Of a DNA stretch of 64,000 nucleotides, positions 45,001 through 55,076 are shown piece after piece. The translations under genes and the position numbers were made by a program. How positions within the stretch are numbered: position 1 is the stretch's first letter; each line of letters opens with the position of its first letter. Under the pieces are notes generated by a model that made no database searches, had not been told where the DNA came from, and saw nothing but the letters and a program-made list of their open reading frames with translations. Source of the DNA: Allostella sp. ATCC 35155 (lineage in GTDB: Bacteria > Pseudomonadota > Alphaproteobacteria > ATCC43930 > Allostellaceae); contig AP019701.1 of the NCBI GenBank assembly GCA_006738865.1, positions 3,592,001 through 3,656,000 of the forward strand, written 5' to 3'.

Positions 45001-45018
45001 ATCCCCGACGGGCCACCC

Positions 45019-45996
45019 ATGCCACCCACCCTCGCCTTCCTCGCACGCCGGCTGCTGCAGCTGGGACCGGTCGTCCTCGCCATCGCCGCGCTCAACTTCG
45101 CGCTGCTGCACATGGCACCCGGCGACGTCGCGGACATCATCGCCGCCTCCTCGGGCGGTGCGCCGGTCGAGTTCGTCGAGGAGCTGCGCCGCAACTTCGG
45201 CCTCGACCGCCCGCTGTGGGAGCAATTCCTGGTCTTCCTCGGGCGGCTCCTCGTCCTCGACCTCGGCTGGTCGCACATCCAGCAGGCGCCGGTGCTGGAG
45301 CTCGTGATGGAGCGGGTGCCGGCGACCCTGCTGCTGATGCTGGCGGCGATCCTGGTCGCGGTCGCGGCCGGGATGCTGCTCGGCATCCTCGCCGCCATGC
45401 GCCACCGCAGCTGGATCGACGCGGTCCTGTCGATCCTCGCCCTCGTCGTCTATGCGACGCCGCAATTCTGGCTCGGCCTGATGCTGATCGTGCTCTTCTC
45501 GGTGACCCTGGGCATCCTGCCCTCGGGGGGCATGATGACGATCGCGACCGACCTCTCCTGGTCCGCGCGCGCCCTCGACATCGCGCGCCATCTCGTCCTG
45601 CCGTCGCTGACGCTCGGCCTCTTCTACGTCGCGCTCTACACGCGGCTGATGCGCGCCTCGATGCTGGAGGTGTTCACCCTCGACTTCATCACGACGGCGC
45701 GGGCCAAGGGCCTGTCGGAGACGCGGATCAGCTTCGTCCATGCCGCCCGCAACGCGCTGCTGCCGGTCGTCACGCTGGCCGGCGTGCAGATCGGGCACAT
45801 CCTCGGCGGCTCGATCCTGGTCGAGACGGTGTTCGGGTGGCCCGGCCTCGGCCGCCTCGTCTTCGACGCGCTGCTGCAGCGCGACCTGCCGCTGCTGCTC
45901 GGCGTCCTCCTCGTCTCCTCGGTCGTGGTCGTGCTGGTCAACCTGCTGGTCGACCTCGTCTACGGCCTGCTCGACCCGCGGATCGTCCAGAGGTGA
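45019..45996 (+). CDS. Peptide ABC transporter permease (DppB type)
   Basis: 325 aa with about six membrane helices. N-terminal LARRLLQLGPVVLAIAALNF and APGDVADIIA, RNFGLDRPLWEQF, and the EAA-loop region RAKGLSETRISFVHAARNALLPVV mark the DppB/OppB family. Forms the channel with the next gene. Confidence 0.94.
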   Translation: MPPTLAFLARRLLQLGPVVLAIAALNFALLHMAPGDVADIIAASSGGAPVEFVEELRRNFGLDRPLWEQFLVFLGRLLVLDLGWSHIQQAPVLELVMERVPATLLLMLAAILVAVAAGMLLGILAAMRHRSWIDAVLSILALVVYATPQFWLGLMLIVLFSVTLGILPSGGMMTIATDLSWSARALDIARHLVLPSLTLGLFYVALYTRLMRASMLEVFTLDFITTARAKGLSETRISFVHAARNALLPVVTLAGVQIGHILGGSILVETVFGWPGLGRLVFDALLQRDLPLLLGVLLVSSVVVVLVNLLVDLVYGLLDPRIVQR

Positions 45997-46006
45997 GTGG
46001 ACAGCG

Positions 46007-46843
46007 ATGAGCGGCCTCGCCCTCTTCTGGCGGCGCTTCCGGCGCAACACCGCAGCGGTCGGCGGCCTCGTCGTCCTGCTGCTGATCGTGGGCGCCGCCG
46101 TGTTCGGGCCGGTCCTCCACCCGGTCGACCCGTTCGACATGCTCGGCCGGCCGACGCAGCCGCCGTCGGCCCGCTTCCTGCTCGGCACCGACGTGTCGGG
46201 CCGCGACATCCTGGCCGGCCTGCTGCACGGCGCCCGCGTCTCGCTGGTCGTCGGCATCGTCGCCAGCCTCGCGGCGACGGTGGTCGGCCTGCTGGTCGGG
46301 GCGGTCGCCGGCTATTATGGCGGGGTGATCGACAACCTGCTGATGCGGGCCACCGACTTCTTCCTGACGATCCCCTCCTTCGTGCTGGCGATCGTCATCG
46401 TCGCCATCTTCCAGCCCTCGATCTTCACCGTGACGGCGGCGATCGCCACCGTCTCCTGGCCGTCGGTGGCGCGCCTCGTGCGCGGCGAGTTCATCGCCCA
46501 GCGCGACCGCGACTATGTCCGCGCCTGCCGGGCGCTCGGGATGCGGGACTGGGAGATCATCCTGCGCCAGATCCTGCCGAACGCTTTGCCGCCGGTGATC
46601 GTCGTCTCCTCGCTGATGGTCGCGACCGCGATCCTGACCGAGAGCGGCCTCTCCTTCCTCGGCCTCAGCGACCCCGACGTCGTCTCCTGGGGCTACCAGA
46701 TCGGCGTCGGGCGGAGCGTGCTCCGCGTCGCCTGGTGGATGTCGGCGATCCCCGGCGTCACCATCCTGGTCACGGTGCTGGCGATCAACCTCGTCGGCGA
46801 GGGACTCAACGACGCCCTCAATCCGCGGGTGCAGCAGCGATGA
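46007..46843 (+). CDS. Peptide ABC transporter permease (DppC type)
   Basis: 278 aa; membrane helix near residues 16-34, then FLLGTDVSGRDILAGLLHGARVSL and the EAA loop RACRALGMRDWEIILRQILPNALPPVIV. ATG 46007 is 10 bp after the DppB stop; the longer frame upstream is a shadow. Overlaps the first ATPase by 4 bp. Confidence 0.94.
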   Translation: MSGLALFWRRFRRNTAAVGGLVVLLLIVGAAVFGPVLHPVDPFDMLGRPTQPPSARFLLGTDVSGRDILAGLLHGARVSLVVGIVASLAATVVGLLVGAVAGYYGGVIDNLLMRATDFFLTIPSFVLAIVIVAIFQPSIFTVTAAIATVSWPSVARLVRGEFIAQRDRDYVRACRALGMRDWEIILRQILPNALPPVIVVSSLMVATAILTESGLSFLGLSDPDVVSWGYQIGVGRSVLRVAWWMSAIPGVTILVTVLAINLVGEGLNDALNPRVQQR

Positions 46844-47804
46844 CGGCGCTGCTGCAGGTCGAGGGCCTGTCGGTCCATTTCGACACCGTGCGCGGCGTCG
46901 TGCGCGCGGTCGAGGACCTGTCCTTCGCGGTCGAGCGCGGCCAGACGGTGGCGCTGGTCGGTGAATCCGGCTCGGGCAAGAGCACCGCCGCGCTGTCCCT
47001 CCTGCGCCTGCTGCCGCCCGGCGCCGGGAGGATCGCCGGCGGCCGCGTCCTGCTCGACGGCCGCGACCTGCTGGCGCTGCCGGCGCGCGACCTGCGCCAG
47101 GTCCGGGGCGCCGCCGTCGGGATGATCTTCCAGGATCCGATGATGGCGCTGAACCCGGTTCACACGGTCGGACGCCAGATCGCCGAGACCCTGCACCATC
47201 ATCTCGGCCAGCGCGGGGCGGCCGCCGAAGCGCGCGTGGTCGAGCTGCTGCGCCGGGTCCAGGTGCCGGCGCCCGAACAGCGGATGCGGCAGTATCCGCA
47301 CAATCTTTCGGGCGGGATGCGCCAGCGGGTGATGATGGCGATGGCGCTCGCCTGCCGCCCGTCGCTGCTGATCGCGGACGAGCCGACGACCGCCCTCGAC
47401 GTGACGGTGCAGGCCCAGGTGCTGAGCCTGATCGACGAACTCAAGGCCGAACTCGGCATGGCCGTCCTGCTGATCACCCACGACCTCGGCGTCGTCTGGG
47501 AGACGGCCCAGCGCGTTGTCGTCCTCTATGCCGGGCGCAAGGTCGAGGAAGGCCCGGTGACGGAGATCCTCACCCGCCCGCGCCATCCCTACACGGCCGG
47601 CCTGCTGCGCGCGGCGGAATGGCGCGAGGATGGCGGCCGGCTGGCCGAGATCCCGGGCTCCGTGCCCTCGCCCCATGCGATGCCACCCGGCTGCGCCTTC
47701 GCCCCCCGCTGCCCGCTGGCCGACGACCGCTGCCGCGCGGCGATCCCGCCGATCCGCCCGATCGGCCCTGCCCATACCGCGGCCTGCTTCCGCGCGGAGG
47801 CCGC

Positions 47805-47808
<4 letters not shown>
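46840..47808 (+). CDS. Peptide ABC transporter ATP-binding protein (DppD type)
   Basis: 322 aa. Walker [11 protein letters not shown]-loop [11 protein letters not shown], signature LSGGMRQR, Walker [14 protein letters not shown]-loop ITHDLG, and a C-terminal Cys-rich oligopeptide-transporter tail ([15 protein letters not shown]) seen in DppD/OppD. ATGA overlap with both neighbours. Confidence 0.95.
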
Positions 47809-48797
<989 letters not shown>

Positions 48798-48820
48798 CCA
48801 AGGCGGAGCCCGCGTCCGGC

Positions 48821-49330
48821 ATGGCCAAGCCAGTCGTCGTCTCTTCGAGCTGGACCGGGCTCATCGTGCTCCTCGGCACGGTCGCCCTGCTCGCCGTCGC
48901 GGCAAGCTTCGGCATCTCCTGGTTCCTCGGCCGGACCGCCGCCACCGAGCAGCGGCTGCGAACGGAGTTCATCGAGCCCTATGTCGCGGCGCTGCGCGCG
49001 GCGGACGGGCAGACGGCTTGGCGCGAGCTGACGACCGAGCGCTATCGCGCGCGCTATCGTGAAGGCGACTTCCTCGCCAACTTCCAGACGGTCGTCGCGC
49101 GCTACGGCCAGCCGGAAGCGGTCGAGATCGTCCGGGTCACCGGCACGGTGGAGCCCGGCCGCACCTTCCAGTACGTCCGCACGATCTGGCAATGGTCGGG
49201 CGGCGGCAGCTTCGTGCGCGGCCTCCAGCTGGTCGACGTGCCCGGTCTCGGGTTCCGACTCGACGGTGCGACACTCGGCGGGCACAACGGCAGCATCGTC
49301 CCGGCCAACGTCCTCTCGGGCCCCTGGTAG
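48821..49330 (+). CDS. Unrecognised membrane-anchored protein
   Basis: 169 aa. One N-terminal membrane helix (about residues 11-36, GLIVLLGTVALLAVAASFGISWFLG) followed by a soluble domain (about 50-169) of mixed alpha/beta character, with TAWRELTTERYRARYREGDF. The charge pattern places the domain outside the cytoplasm. No family recognised. Starts 23 bp after the importer and ends 15 bp before the next membrane gene, so the two are probably expressed together. Confidence 0.65.
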   Translation: MAKPVVVSSSWTGLIVLLGTVALLAVAASFGISWFLGRTAATEQRLRTEFIEPYVAALRAADGQTAWRELTTERYRARYREGDFLANFQTVVARYGQPEAVEIVRVTGTVEPGRTFQYVRTIWQWSGGGSFVRGLQLVDVPGLGFRLDGATLGGHNGSIVPANVLSGPW

Positions 49331-49345
49331 AGGGCCCGCCCGATC

Positions 49346-50341
49346 ATGCTCCGATTTCGCAGCCTGGAGGTCGGTGTCATTGCCGCGCTGGCCGGCATCG
49401 GCGGGCTCGTCGCACTCGGCGATCGGGCAGAGGGCGCGTATGTCCGATGGGGATTGGAGGGGCTTGTCTGCCTCCTCGCCGTCCTGTGGCTCTGGCGGAC
49501 CCGCCGGGGCGTGTGGCGCCCCGCGGGTGTCGTGCTGCTGGCGGCCGCCGCGATGCTGACGCTCGTCCTTGCCGCGCCGGGAGGACACGCCCCGACCGTC
49601 GAGACGTTCGCGGCACCGCTGGCGGGATGGCTGTTTCTCGGAACCCTGGCATGGCTGCTGCTGCGCGCGGTGGCGCCGCGACTGACCCAGCAGCGACAGG
49701 CGTTGCCGGTACTGGGTCTCGCTTCGGCCATGTCGATCGGGATGCTGGCCTGCAGCCTCGGCATGTGGCTGCAGGCGGTCGACATTCACGCCCTGCCGGG
49801 CAATCCCGTCGTCACTACGCTGGCCGAACTCGATCGCCAGCGGGAACGACCCTGGGGCGAGCGGCCGAACGGCATCTTCGCGGCCGGGACCGTGGCCGGG
49901 CCCGCCGCGTCCTTCGTCGCCTACTACAATCGGACCCGCAACGCACCGACCTGGCTGCCGTCCGCCTACACGCTGCGCCTGTCCGACGGCGGCGAGGTCC
50001 GCAGCGACGGCGTCAGCGGGGTCCGCCGGGTGGCCGGCTGGCCGGATTGCGGGCCGCACCCCTGGCAGCGCTGCCTGCGGGCCGGCGATCCGGTCGTGAT
50101 CTGGGCCGACCCCGGCTGGCTCGTTTCCGCAGGCGAACGGTCGGGCGCCCTCCTCGCCACCCGACTGATTGCCTATGGGACGCTCGACGCCTTCCGCGAC
50201 GGCCCGCTCGCCCGCATCGTCGCGACCGCACGGCCGTTCGGATGGCTCGGCCTCGCGCTCGCGCTCGTTTCCCTGCTGCCGGCCGTCTTCGGCCTGCGCG
50301 CCGCGCTGCGGCTGCGGCGAACCGCTACCGCTGGCGGTTGA
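49346..50341 (+). CDS. Unrecognised multi-helix membrane protein
   Basis: 331 aa. Predicted helices near residues 8-25, 33-50, 57-74, 88-108 and 122-145, then a soluble domain (about 160-285, with two Cys in DCGPHPWQRC and a beta-rich AAGTVAGPAASFVAYY), then a last helix (about 297-318). The late soluble part lies between two membrane sections. I cannot assign a family. Overlaps the convergent secreted-protein gene by 17 bp. Confidence 0.65.
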   Translation: MLRFRSLEVGVIAALAGIGGLVALGDRAEGAYVRWGLEGLVCLLAVLWLWRTRRGVWRPAGVVLLAAAAMLTLVLAAPGGHAPTVETFAAPLAGWLFLGTLAWLLLRAVAPRLTQQRQALPVLGLASAMSIGMLACSLGMWLQAVDIHALPGNPVVTTLAELDRQRERPWGERPNGIFAAGTVAGPAASFVAYYNRTRNAPTWLPSAYTLRLSDGGEVRSDGVSGVRRVAGWPDCGPHPWQRCLRAGDPVVIWADPGWLVSAGERSGALLATRLIAYGTLDAFRDGPLARIVATARPFGWLGLALALVSLLPAVFGLRAALRLRRTATAGG

Positions 50342-50939
50342 AGAGGTTCATCGGCAGCGGCATGCGCCGATAGCCGGCCGGCACCGTCAGGAGCGCGCGG
50401 TCGATGGCGCCGACCCGCAGATTGTGCAGTTCCTGGCGCACCCGCGTCACCTTGCCCTCGCGGCGGACCTCGAGGTCGGCGCGGACCATGATGTTGTCGC
50501 CCGTCACCCAGGCATGGCCGGTGACGCGGTCGCCGCGGCCGCTGGTGCCGTCGACGCGATGCTTGCGGGCGCGGACGCCGGCGACCTGCTCCATCCCGAG
50601 CGGGCGCTTCGTCCAGCGCAGCCGGAAGAGTTCACCGACCCCGGGCACCAGCGAGATGTCGGCATCCATGGCGACCCGCTGGTCGGGCAGCAGCAGGCTC
50701 GCCCGGCGGGAGCGCTGGTCGATCAGGACGATGCGGCGGATGCCCCGGGTCACCATCTCGCGGCGTTCGAGCGGCCCGCTGGCAACCACCCGCATCTCGT
50801 AGCTGCGGCGCCCGAGCGTGACGGTGGCATCGGCCGAGTACGCGGCGTCCGGCGGCCCGAACGGCCCGATGCCCTGGGCCGCCGCCGCGGGGACGACCGC
50901 GAGCAGCGCCAGGACGAGGGCGACGAGCCGGGCCGCCAT
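50325..50939 (-). CDS. Secreted DUF4412-like protein, copy 2 of a tandem pair
   Basis: 204 aa with signal peptide (LVALVLALLAVVPAAAA, cleavage near residue 21). Shares with its upstream neighbour PFGxPxAxYSAD, the motif ERREM, LIDxxxxxAxxLxxxQxVAM, and the ending LHNLRVGxxDxxLxxVPAGYxRM. The pattern resembles DUF4412/LolA-like beta-rich periplasmic proteins. Function unknown. Only 5 bp separate it from its paralogue, so it is the second gene of the pair. Confidence 0.75.
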   Translation of the reverse strand: MAARLVALVLALLAVVPAAAAQGIGPFGPPDAAYSADATVTLGRRSYEMRVVASGPLERREMVTRGIRRIVLIDQRSRRASLLLPDQRVAMDADISLVPGVGELFRLRWTKRPLGMEQVAGVRARKHRVDGTSGRGDRVTGHAWVTGDNIMVRADLEVRREGKVTRVRQELHNLRVGAIDRALLTVPAGYRRMPLPMNLFNRQR

Positions 50940-50944
50940 CGGCG

Positions 50945-51559
50945 TCACTGCCGGCCGGACGGCGGCGCGGCCATGCCCGCCGGCATCGCCATGCGCTGAT
51001 ATCCCGCCGGCACCTCGAAGAGCTTGGCGTCGACCGGGCCGACGCGGAGGTTGCTGAGTTCCTGGACGACGCGCACCGTCTGTCCCTCCTCCGTCACCTC
51101 GAGCGCCGACTTCAAGGGGATCTTCTCCTTGGTCAGCCAGACCTCGCCGACGACGCGGGCGCCGTCCTCGCCCTGGCCGTCGATATGGTGGCGGGTGACG
51201 GCGTGGCCGCCGAGCTGTTCGCGGCCGAGTTCGCGCGTCTTCCAGTTCGTCGCCGACATCGGGTCGCCCGCGGCCGCCATGTCGACCTCCATCGCGACCT
51301 TCTGCTCGACCACCAGCATCGTCGCCTTCTTCGTGCCATGGTCGATCAGCATGATCTGCTCCATCCCGCCCTCGCGCATCTCCCGGCGCTCGCGCTGGCC
51401 GTCGGCGTGGATGCGCGCGGTGATGGCGCGCCCGTCGGCCGTGATGCGGCTGTCGGCCGAATAGGGTGCGGTCGGCAGGCCGAACGGCCCGAAATCCGCC
51501 GCCTGGGCCAGCGGGGCGGCGAGGAGCGCGAGTACCGTCGAGAGCGTGCGCAGGATCAT
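50945..51559 (-). CDS. Secreted DUF4412-like protein, copy 1 of a tandem pair
   Basis: 204 aa, identical in length to the next gene and colinear with it throughout; signal peptide LSTVLALLAAPLAQA (cleavage near 20). Contains ERREM, LIDHGTKKATMLVVEQKVAMEVDM and VPAGYQRMAMP. Family members of this look are periplasmic and their role is unclear; the fixed ERREM-to-QxVAM core suggests a common ligand or partner. Divergent from ridA across 149 bp. Confidence 0.75.
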   Translation of the reverse strand: MILRTLSTVLALLAAPLAQAADFGPFGLPTAPYSADSRITADGRAITARIHADGQRERREMREGGMEQIMLIDHGTKKATMLVVEQKVAMEVDMAAAGDPMSATNWKTRELGREQLGGHAVTRHHIDGQGEDGARVVGEVWLTKEKIPLKSALEVTEEGQTVRVVQELSNLRVGPVDAKLFEVPAGYQRMAMPAGMAAPPSGRQ

Positions 51560-51708
51560 GAGGGAACCTTCTCCGAGGGGGGACCGATCGGACGAGCCTA
51601 GCGGACGAATCGGGGCGAAGTGATGGCGCTCGGCCCCCGCCGTCCCATATCCTCACCGACTTCCGGATCCCGCCCGACTCAACGCCGACCGAACGAAGGA
51701 CCGAACCC

Positions 51709-52173
51709 ATGGCCGGAGCCATCGAAGCCCGTCTCGCCGCCCTCGGCATCGAACTGCCGCAGGCCGCGGCGCCCGCCGCCAACTATGTCCCCGCGACGAT
51801 GCATGGCGGCGTGCTCTACGTGGCCGGCCAGATCCCGATGTGGAACGGCGAGCGCCGCTTCGTCGGAACGCTCGGCAACGGCGTCGCCATCGCCGACGGG
51901 CAGGCCGCCGCACGGCTCTGCGCCCTCAACATCATCGCCCAGGCCAAGCGCGCGCTGGGCGACCTCGACCGGATCACGCAGATCCTGCGCCTCGGCGGCT
52001 TCGTCGCCTCGACGGCCGATTTCGGTGACCAGCCGCAGGTGGTGAACGGCGCGTCCGACCTCATGGTCGAGGTCTTCGGCGACAAGGGCCGCCATGCGCG
52101 TGCCGCCGTCGGCGTCTCCGCCCTGCCCTTCGGAGTCGCGGTCGAGGTCGAGGCGACCATCGCCTTCGCGTGA
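51709..52173 (+). CDS. RidA-family protein
   Basis: 154 aa of the YjgF/YER057c/RidA family, related to enamine/imine deaminases. GGVLYVAGQIPMWNGE, RLCALNIIAQAKRALGDLDRI and RHARAAVGVSALPFGVAVEVEATIAF are typical; the longer N-terminus places it in a RidA-like subgroup rather than RidA itself. Starts a run with NTF2-like and GNAT-like genes on 14-29 bp spacing, so probably an operon. Confidence 0.85.
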   Translation: MAGAIEARLAALGIELPQAAAPAANYVPATMHGGVLYVAGQIPMWNGERRFVGTLGNGVAIADGQAAARLCALNIIAQAKRALGDLDRITQILRLGGFVASTADFGDQPQVVNGASDLMVEVFGDKGRHARAAVGVSALPFGVAVEVEATIAFA

Positions 52174-52187
52174 CGGGAGAACCGGCC

Positions 52188-52559
52188 ATGGCCCATGTCA
52201 CACTGGAACGGCTGCACGAGGTCGGGATGCATTTCGCGCGCCGCGATGTCGCGGGCATCGTCGGCTGCTTCGCCCCGGACGGCGAGTTCCGCAATGCCGT
52301 CGGACCCGACATCTGGGGCGAGACCTATCGCGGGCACGATGCGATCCGCGCCTTCTTCACCGCCCTCTTCGAGCGCAGTCCCGACGTGCGCTGGGACCAC
52401 ACCGCCGAATATGTCGCCGGCGACCGCGGCGTCACCGAATGGCGGCGCACCGCGACGCTGGCGGACGGCCAGCGGCAGGAATGGCTGGGCTGCGACCTCT
52501 ACACCTTCCGCGACGGGATGATCCTGCGGAAGGACACCTACATCAAGGTCGTGCGCTGA
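52188..52559 (+). CDS. NTF2-like/SnoaL-type small protein
   Basis: 123 aa from ATG 52188, which has GGGAGA upstream at good spacing. Helix HVTLERLHEVGMHFARRDVAGIVGCFAPDGEF and then beta-strands with GHDAIRAFFTALF and FRDGMILRKDTYIKV: the NTF2-like fold used by ketosteroid isomerase and polyketide cyclases. Acts with RidA-like and GNAT-like neighbours on an unknown small substrate. Confidence 0.78.
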   Translation: MAHVTLERLHEVGMHFARRDVAGIVGCFAPDGEFRNAVGPDIWGETYRGHDAIRAFFTALFERSPDVRWDHTAEYVAGDRGVTEWRRTATLADGQRQEWLGCDLYTFRDGMILRKDTYIKVVR

Positions 52560-52588
52560 CAGCCCGATCGGCCAGCAACGCGGCCGGA

Positions 52589-53746
52589 TTGCGACGGCAG
52601 CCGGCGCGCGTCCGCATCCTGGAGCGGATATCCCAGGTGCCGGCCGCCGCCTGGGATGCCTGCGCGGGCCCCGACAACCCGTTTCTCGCCCACGCCTTCC
52701 TGCTGGCGCTGGAGGAGTCGCGATCGGTCGTGCCCGATACCGGCTGGCTGCCGCACCATGTCGTCGTCGAGGATGCGACCGGCGCGGTGATCGGCGCCGT
52801 GCCGGCCTATCTCAAAGGCCATTCCTACGGCGAATATGTCTTCGACCATGGCTGGGCCCATGCCTATGAGCGCGCGGGCGGCCAGTACTATCCCAAGCTG
52901 CTGGCGGCGGTGCCCTTCACGCCGGTGCCGGGCCATCGGCTGCTGCTGCATCCCGAGGCGGCCCCGGAGGTTCGCGACCAGCTCGTCGGCACCCTGATCG
53001 AGATCGCCCGGCAGGCCGAGTTGTCCTCGATCCACGTCAACTTCGCGACGGCCGAGGAGTGCCAGGCACTGGCCGCCTACGGCTTCCTGCCCCGCATCGG
53101 CCAGCAGTTCCACTGGGAGAACCGCGGCTATCGCAGCTTCGACGACTTCCTCGGCGAACTCGCCTCGCGCAAGCGCAAGCAGGTGCGGCGCGAGCGCGAG
53201 GGCGCGCTGGCCGATGGCGTCACCATCCGCGCGCTCTCCGGCGCGGAACTGACGCCGCGCTACTGGAGCGCCTTCTACCGCTTCTATCTCGCGACGGCCG
53301 ACAAGAAGTGGGGCAACGCCTATCTGGAGAAGGACTTCTTCCTGCGTCTCGGCGAGACGATGGGCGACCGGGTCGTGCTGGTCGTCGCCGAGCGCGACGG
53401 CCGGCCCATCGCCGGCGCCCTCAACCTGCGCGGCACCGACACGCTCTATGGCCGCAATTGGGGGGCGGCGGAGGAGCGGCCCTTCCTCCATTTCGAGTGC
53501 TGCTACTACCAGGCGATCGAGTACGCGATCACCCATGGCCTGGCACGCGTCGAGGCCGGCGCCCAGGGCATGCACAAGATCCAGCGCGGCTATCTGCCGG
53601 TCGCCACCCATTCCGCCCACTGGATCGCCGATCCGCACCTGCGCGCCGCGATCGCCCAGTTCCTCGATCAGGAGACCCCCGCCATGCTGGCCGAGATGGA
53701 GGCGCTCGGGGAACACTCGCCCTATCGCTCGGCCGCCGGCGGCTGA
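52589..53746 (+). CDS. DUF482/FemAB-related acyltransferase-fold protein
   Basis: 385 aa. Start uncertain: no ATG in frame; a TTG at 52589 leaves seven residues before the conserved RVRILERI; a CTG at 52556 overlapping the previous stop is the other choice. Matches the family often called peptidogalycan biosynthesis or GNAT/DUF482: DACAGPDNPFLAHAFLLALE, YLKGHSYGEYVFDHGWAHAYERAGG, KRKQVRREREGAL and the C-terminal ECCYYQAIEYAI. Overlaps the convergent oxidoreductase by 25 bp. Function not proven in any member I know. Confidence 0.75.
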   Translation: MRRQPARVRILERISQVPAAAWDACAGPDNPFLAHAFLLALEESRSVVPDTGWLPHHVVVEDATGAVIGAVPAYLKGHSYGEYVFDHGWAHAYERAGGQYYPKLLAAVPFTPVPGHRLLLHPEAAPEVRDQLVGTLIEIARQAELSSIHVNFATAEECQALAAYGFLPRIGQQFHWENRGYRSFDDFLGELASRKRKQVRREREGALADGVTIRALSGAELTPRYWSAFYRFYLATADKKWGNAYLEKDFFLRLGETMGDRVVLVVAERDGRPIAGALNLRGTDTLYGRNWGAAEERPFLHFECCYYQAIEYAITHGLARVEAGAQGMHKIQRGYLPVATHSAHWIADPHLRAAIAQFLDQETPAMLAEMEALGEHSPYRSAAGG

Positions 53747-55026
53747 GGCGGCGTCGCCGGGTCGGCGTTCCGTGGCGGTCCGGTCATTAGCCGCGCGCTG
53801 CGCCCGTGGGTGAGATAGGACCACAGCCAGTCGAGCGAGACCGACACCCGGTTGCGGAAGTCGATCAGGAAGAAGACGTGGACGATGCCCCAGAACCACC
53901 AGGCAATCATTCCCGTCAGCCGGATGCGCCCGAGATCGACGACCGCCTCGCCGCGCCCGATGGTCGCCAGATTGCCCTGGTCGCGATAGCGGAAGGGCGG
54001 CGGCGCCGGCCGCCCTGCGACGGCCGCACGGATCGCGGCGGCGGCGTACCGGCCCTGCTGCTTGGCGGCCGGCGCCACGCCCGGAACCGGCCGCCCTTCC
54101 GGCCCGGCCACGGTCGCCGCATCACCGATCACCCGCACGGCCGGATCGCCGGGCAGAGTCAGGTCGGGCGCCACCTGCACCCGGCCGGCCCGGTCGACCG
54201 CGACGTCGCCACCCAGCCAGCGCGCAACCGGTGACGCGGCGACGCCCGCCGCCCAGACGATGGTCCGGCACGGCACCGTCTCCGCCCCGATCGCGACCCG
54301 GTCGGCGGCGCAGGCGGTGACAGCACTGCCCAGACGCACCTCGACGCCGAGCCGCTCCAGGCCGGCCTGGGCCCGCGCGGAAAGTCCGGGCGGCATCGCC
54401 GGCAGGATGCGCGGGCCCGCCTCGACCAGCAGGATGCGGGCGCTCGCGGGGTCGATCCGGCGGAACTCGCGCGCCAGCGTCTTGCGGGCGAGTTCGGCGA
54501 TCGCGCCCGCCATCTCGACGCCGGTCGGGCCGCCGCCGACCACGACGAAGGTCAGGAGCGCCGCCCGCTCGGCGGGGTCGGCCGCGATTTCCGCCCGCTC
54601 GAAAGCGTCGAGGATGCGGCTGCGGATGGCCGTCGCATCGTCGAGCGTCTTGAGGCCGGGCGCGAAGAGCTGCCATTCCTCATGGCCGAAATAGGCGTGG
54701 GACGCCCCGGTCGCGAGCACGAGGTGCGCGTAGGGCAACTCCGCGCCGTCGTGCGTGCGGACGATGCGGCGGGCCCGGTCGATCGCCACGACCTCGCCCA
54801 GCACGACGCTCGCATTGGCCTGGCGGCGCAGGACGGTGCGGATCGGCTGGGCGATCTGGGCGGGCGACAGGGCGGCGGTGGCGACCTGATAGAGCAGCGG
54901 CTGGAAGAGGTGGTGGTTGCGCCGGTCGACCAGCGTCACCTCGACCGGCACGCCCGCCAATCCGCGCGCCGCGGCGAGGCCGCCGAAGCCGCCGCCGACG
55001 ATCACCACCCTGGGCCGCTGCGCCAT
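53722..55026 (-). CDS. ndh: Type II NADH:quinone oxidoreductase
   Basis: 434 aa flavoprotein of the inner-membrane surface that passes electrons from NADH to quinone without pumping protons. Two Rossmann sites: VVIVGGGFGGLAAARGL (about 6-22) and VVVGGGPTGVEMAGAIAEL (about 163-181). C-terminal amphipathic segment WWFWGIVHVFFLIDFRNRVSV anchors it, as is typical of NDH-2. AAGGAGG lies upstream of the ATG at 55026. Longer open frame upstream is a shadow of the MFS gene. Confidence 0.9.
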   Translation of the reverse strand: MAQRPRVVIVGGGFGGLAAARGLAGVPVEVTLVDRRNHHLFQPLLYQVATAALSPAQIAQPIRTVLRRQANASVVLGEVVAIDRARRIVRTHDGAELPYAHLVLATGASHAYFGHEEWQLFAPGLKTLDDATAIRSRILDAFERAEIAADPAERAALLTFVVVGGGPTGVEMAGAIAELARKTLAREFRRIDPASARILLVEAGPRILPAMPPGLSARAQAGLERLGVEVRLGSAVTACAADRVAIGAETVPCRTIVWAAGVAASPVARWLGGDVAVDRAGRVQVAPDLTLPGDPAVRVIGDAATVAGPEGRPVPGVAPAAKQQGRYAAAAIRAAVAGRPAPPPFRYRDQGNLATIGRGEAVVDLGRIRLTGMIAWWFWGIVHVFFLIDFRNRVSVSLDWLWSYLTHGRSARLMTGPPRNADPATPPQPPAAER

Positions 55027-55076
55027 CGCCGATCGCCTCCTTCGCCCGGAGGAAATGGCGCCGCCGGCCCGCGGTT

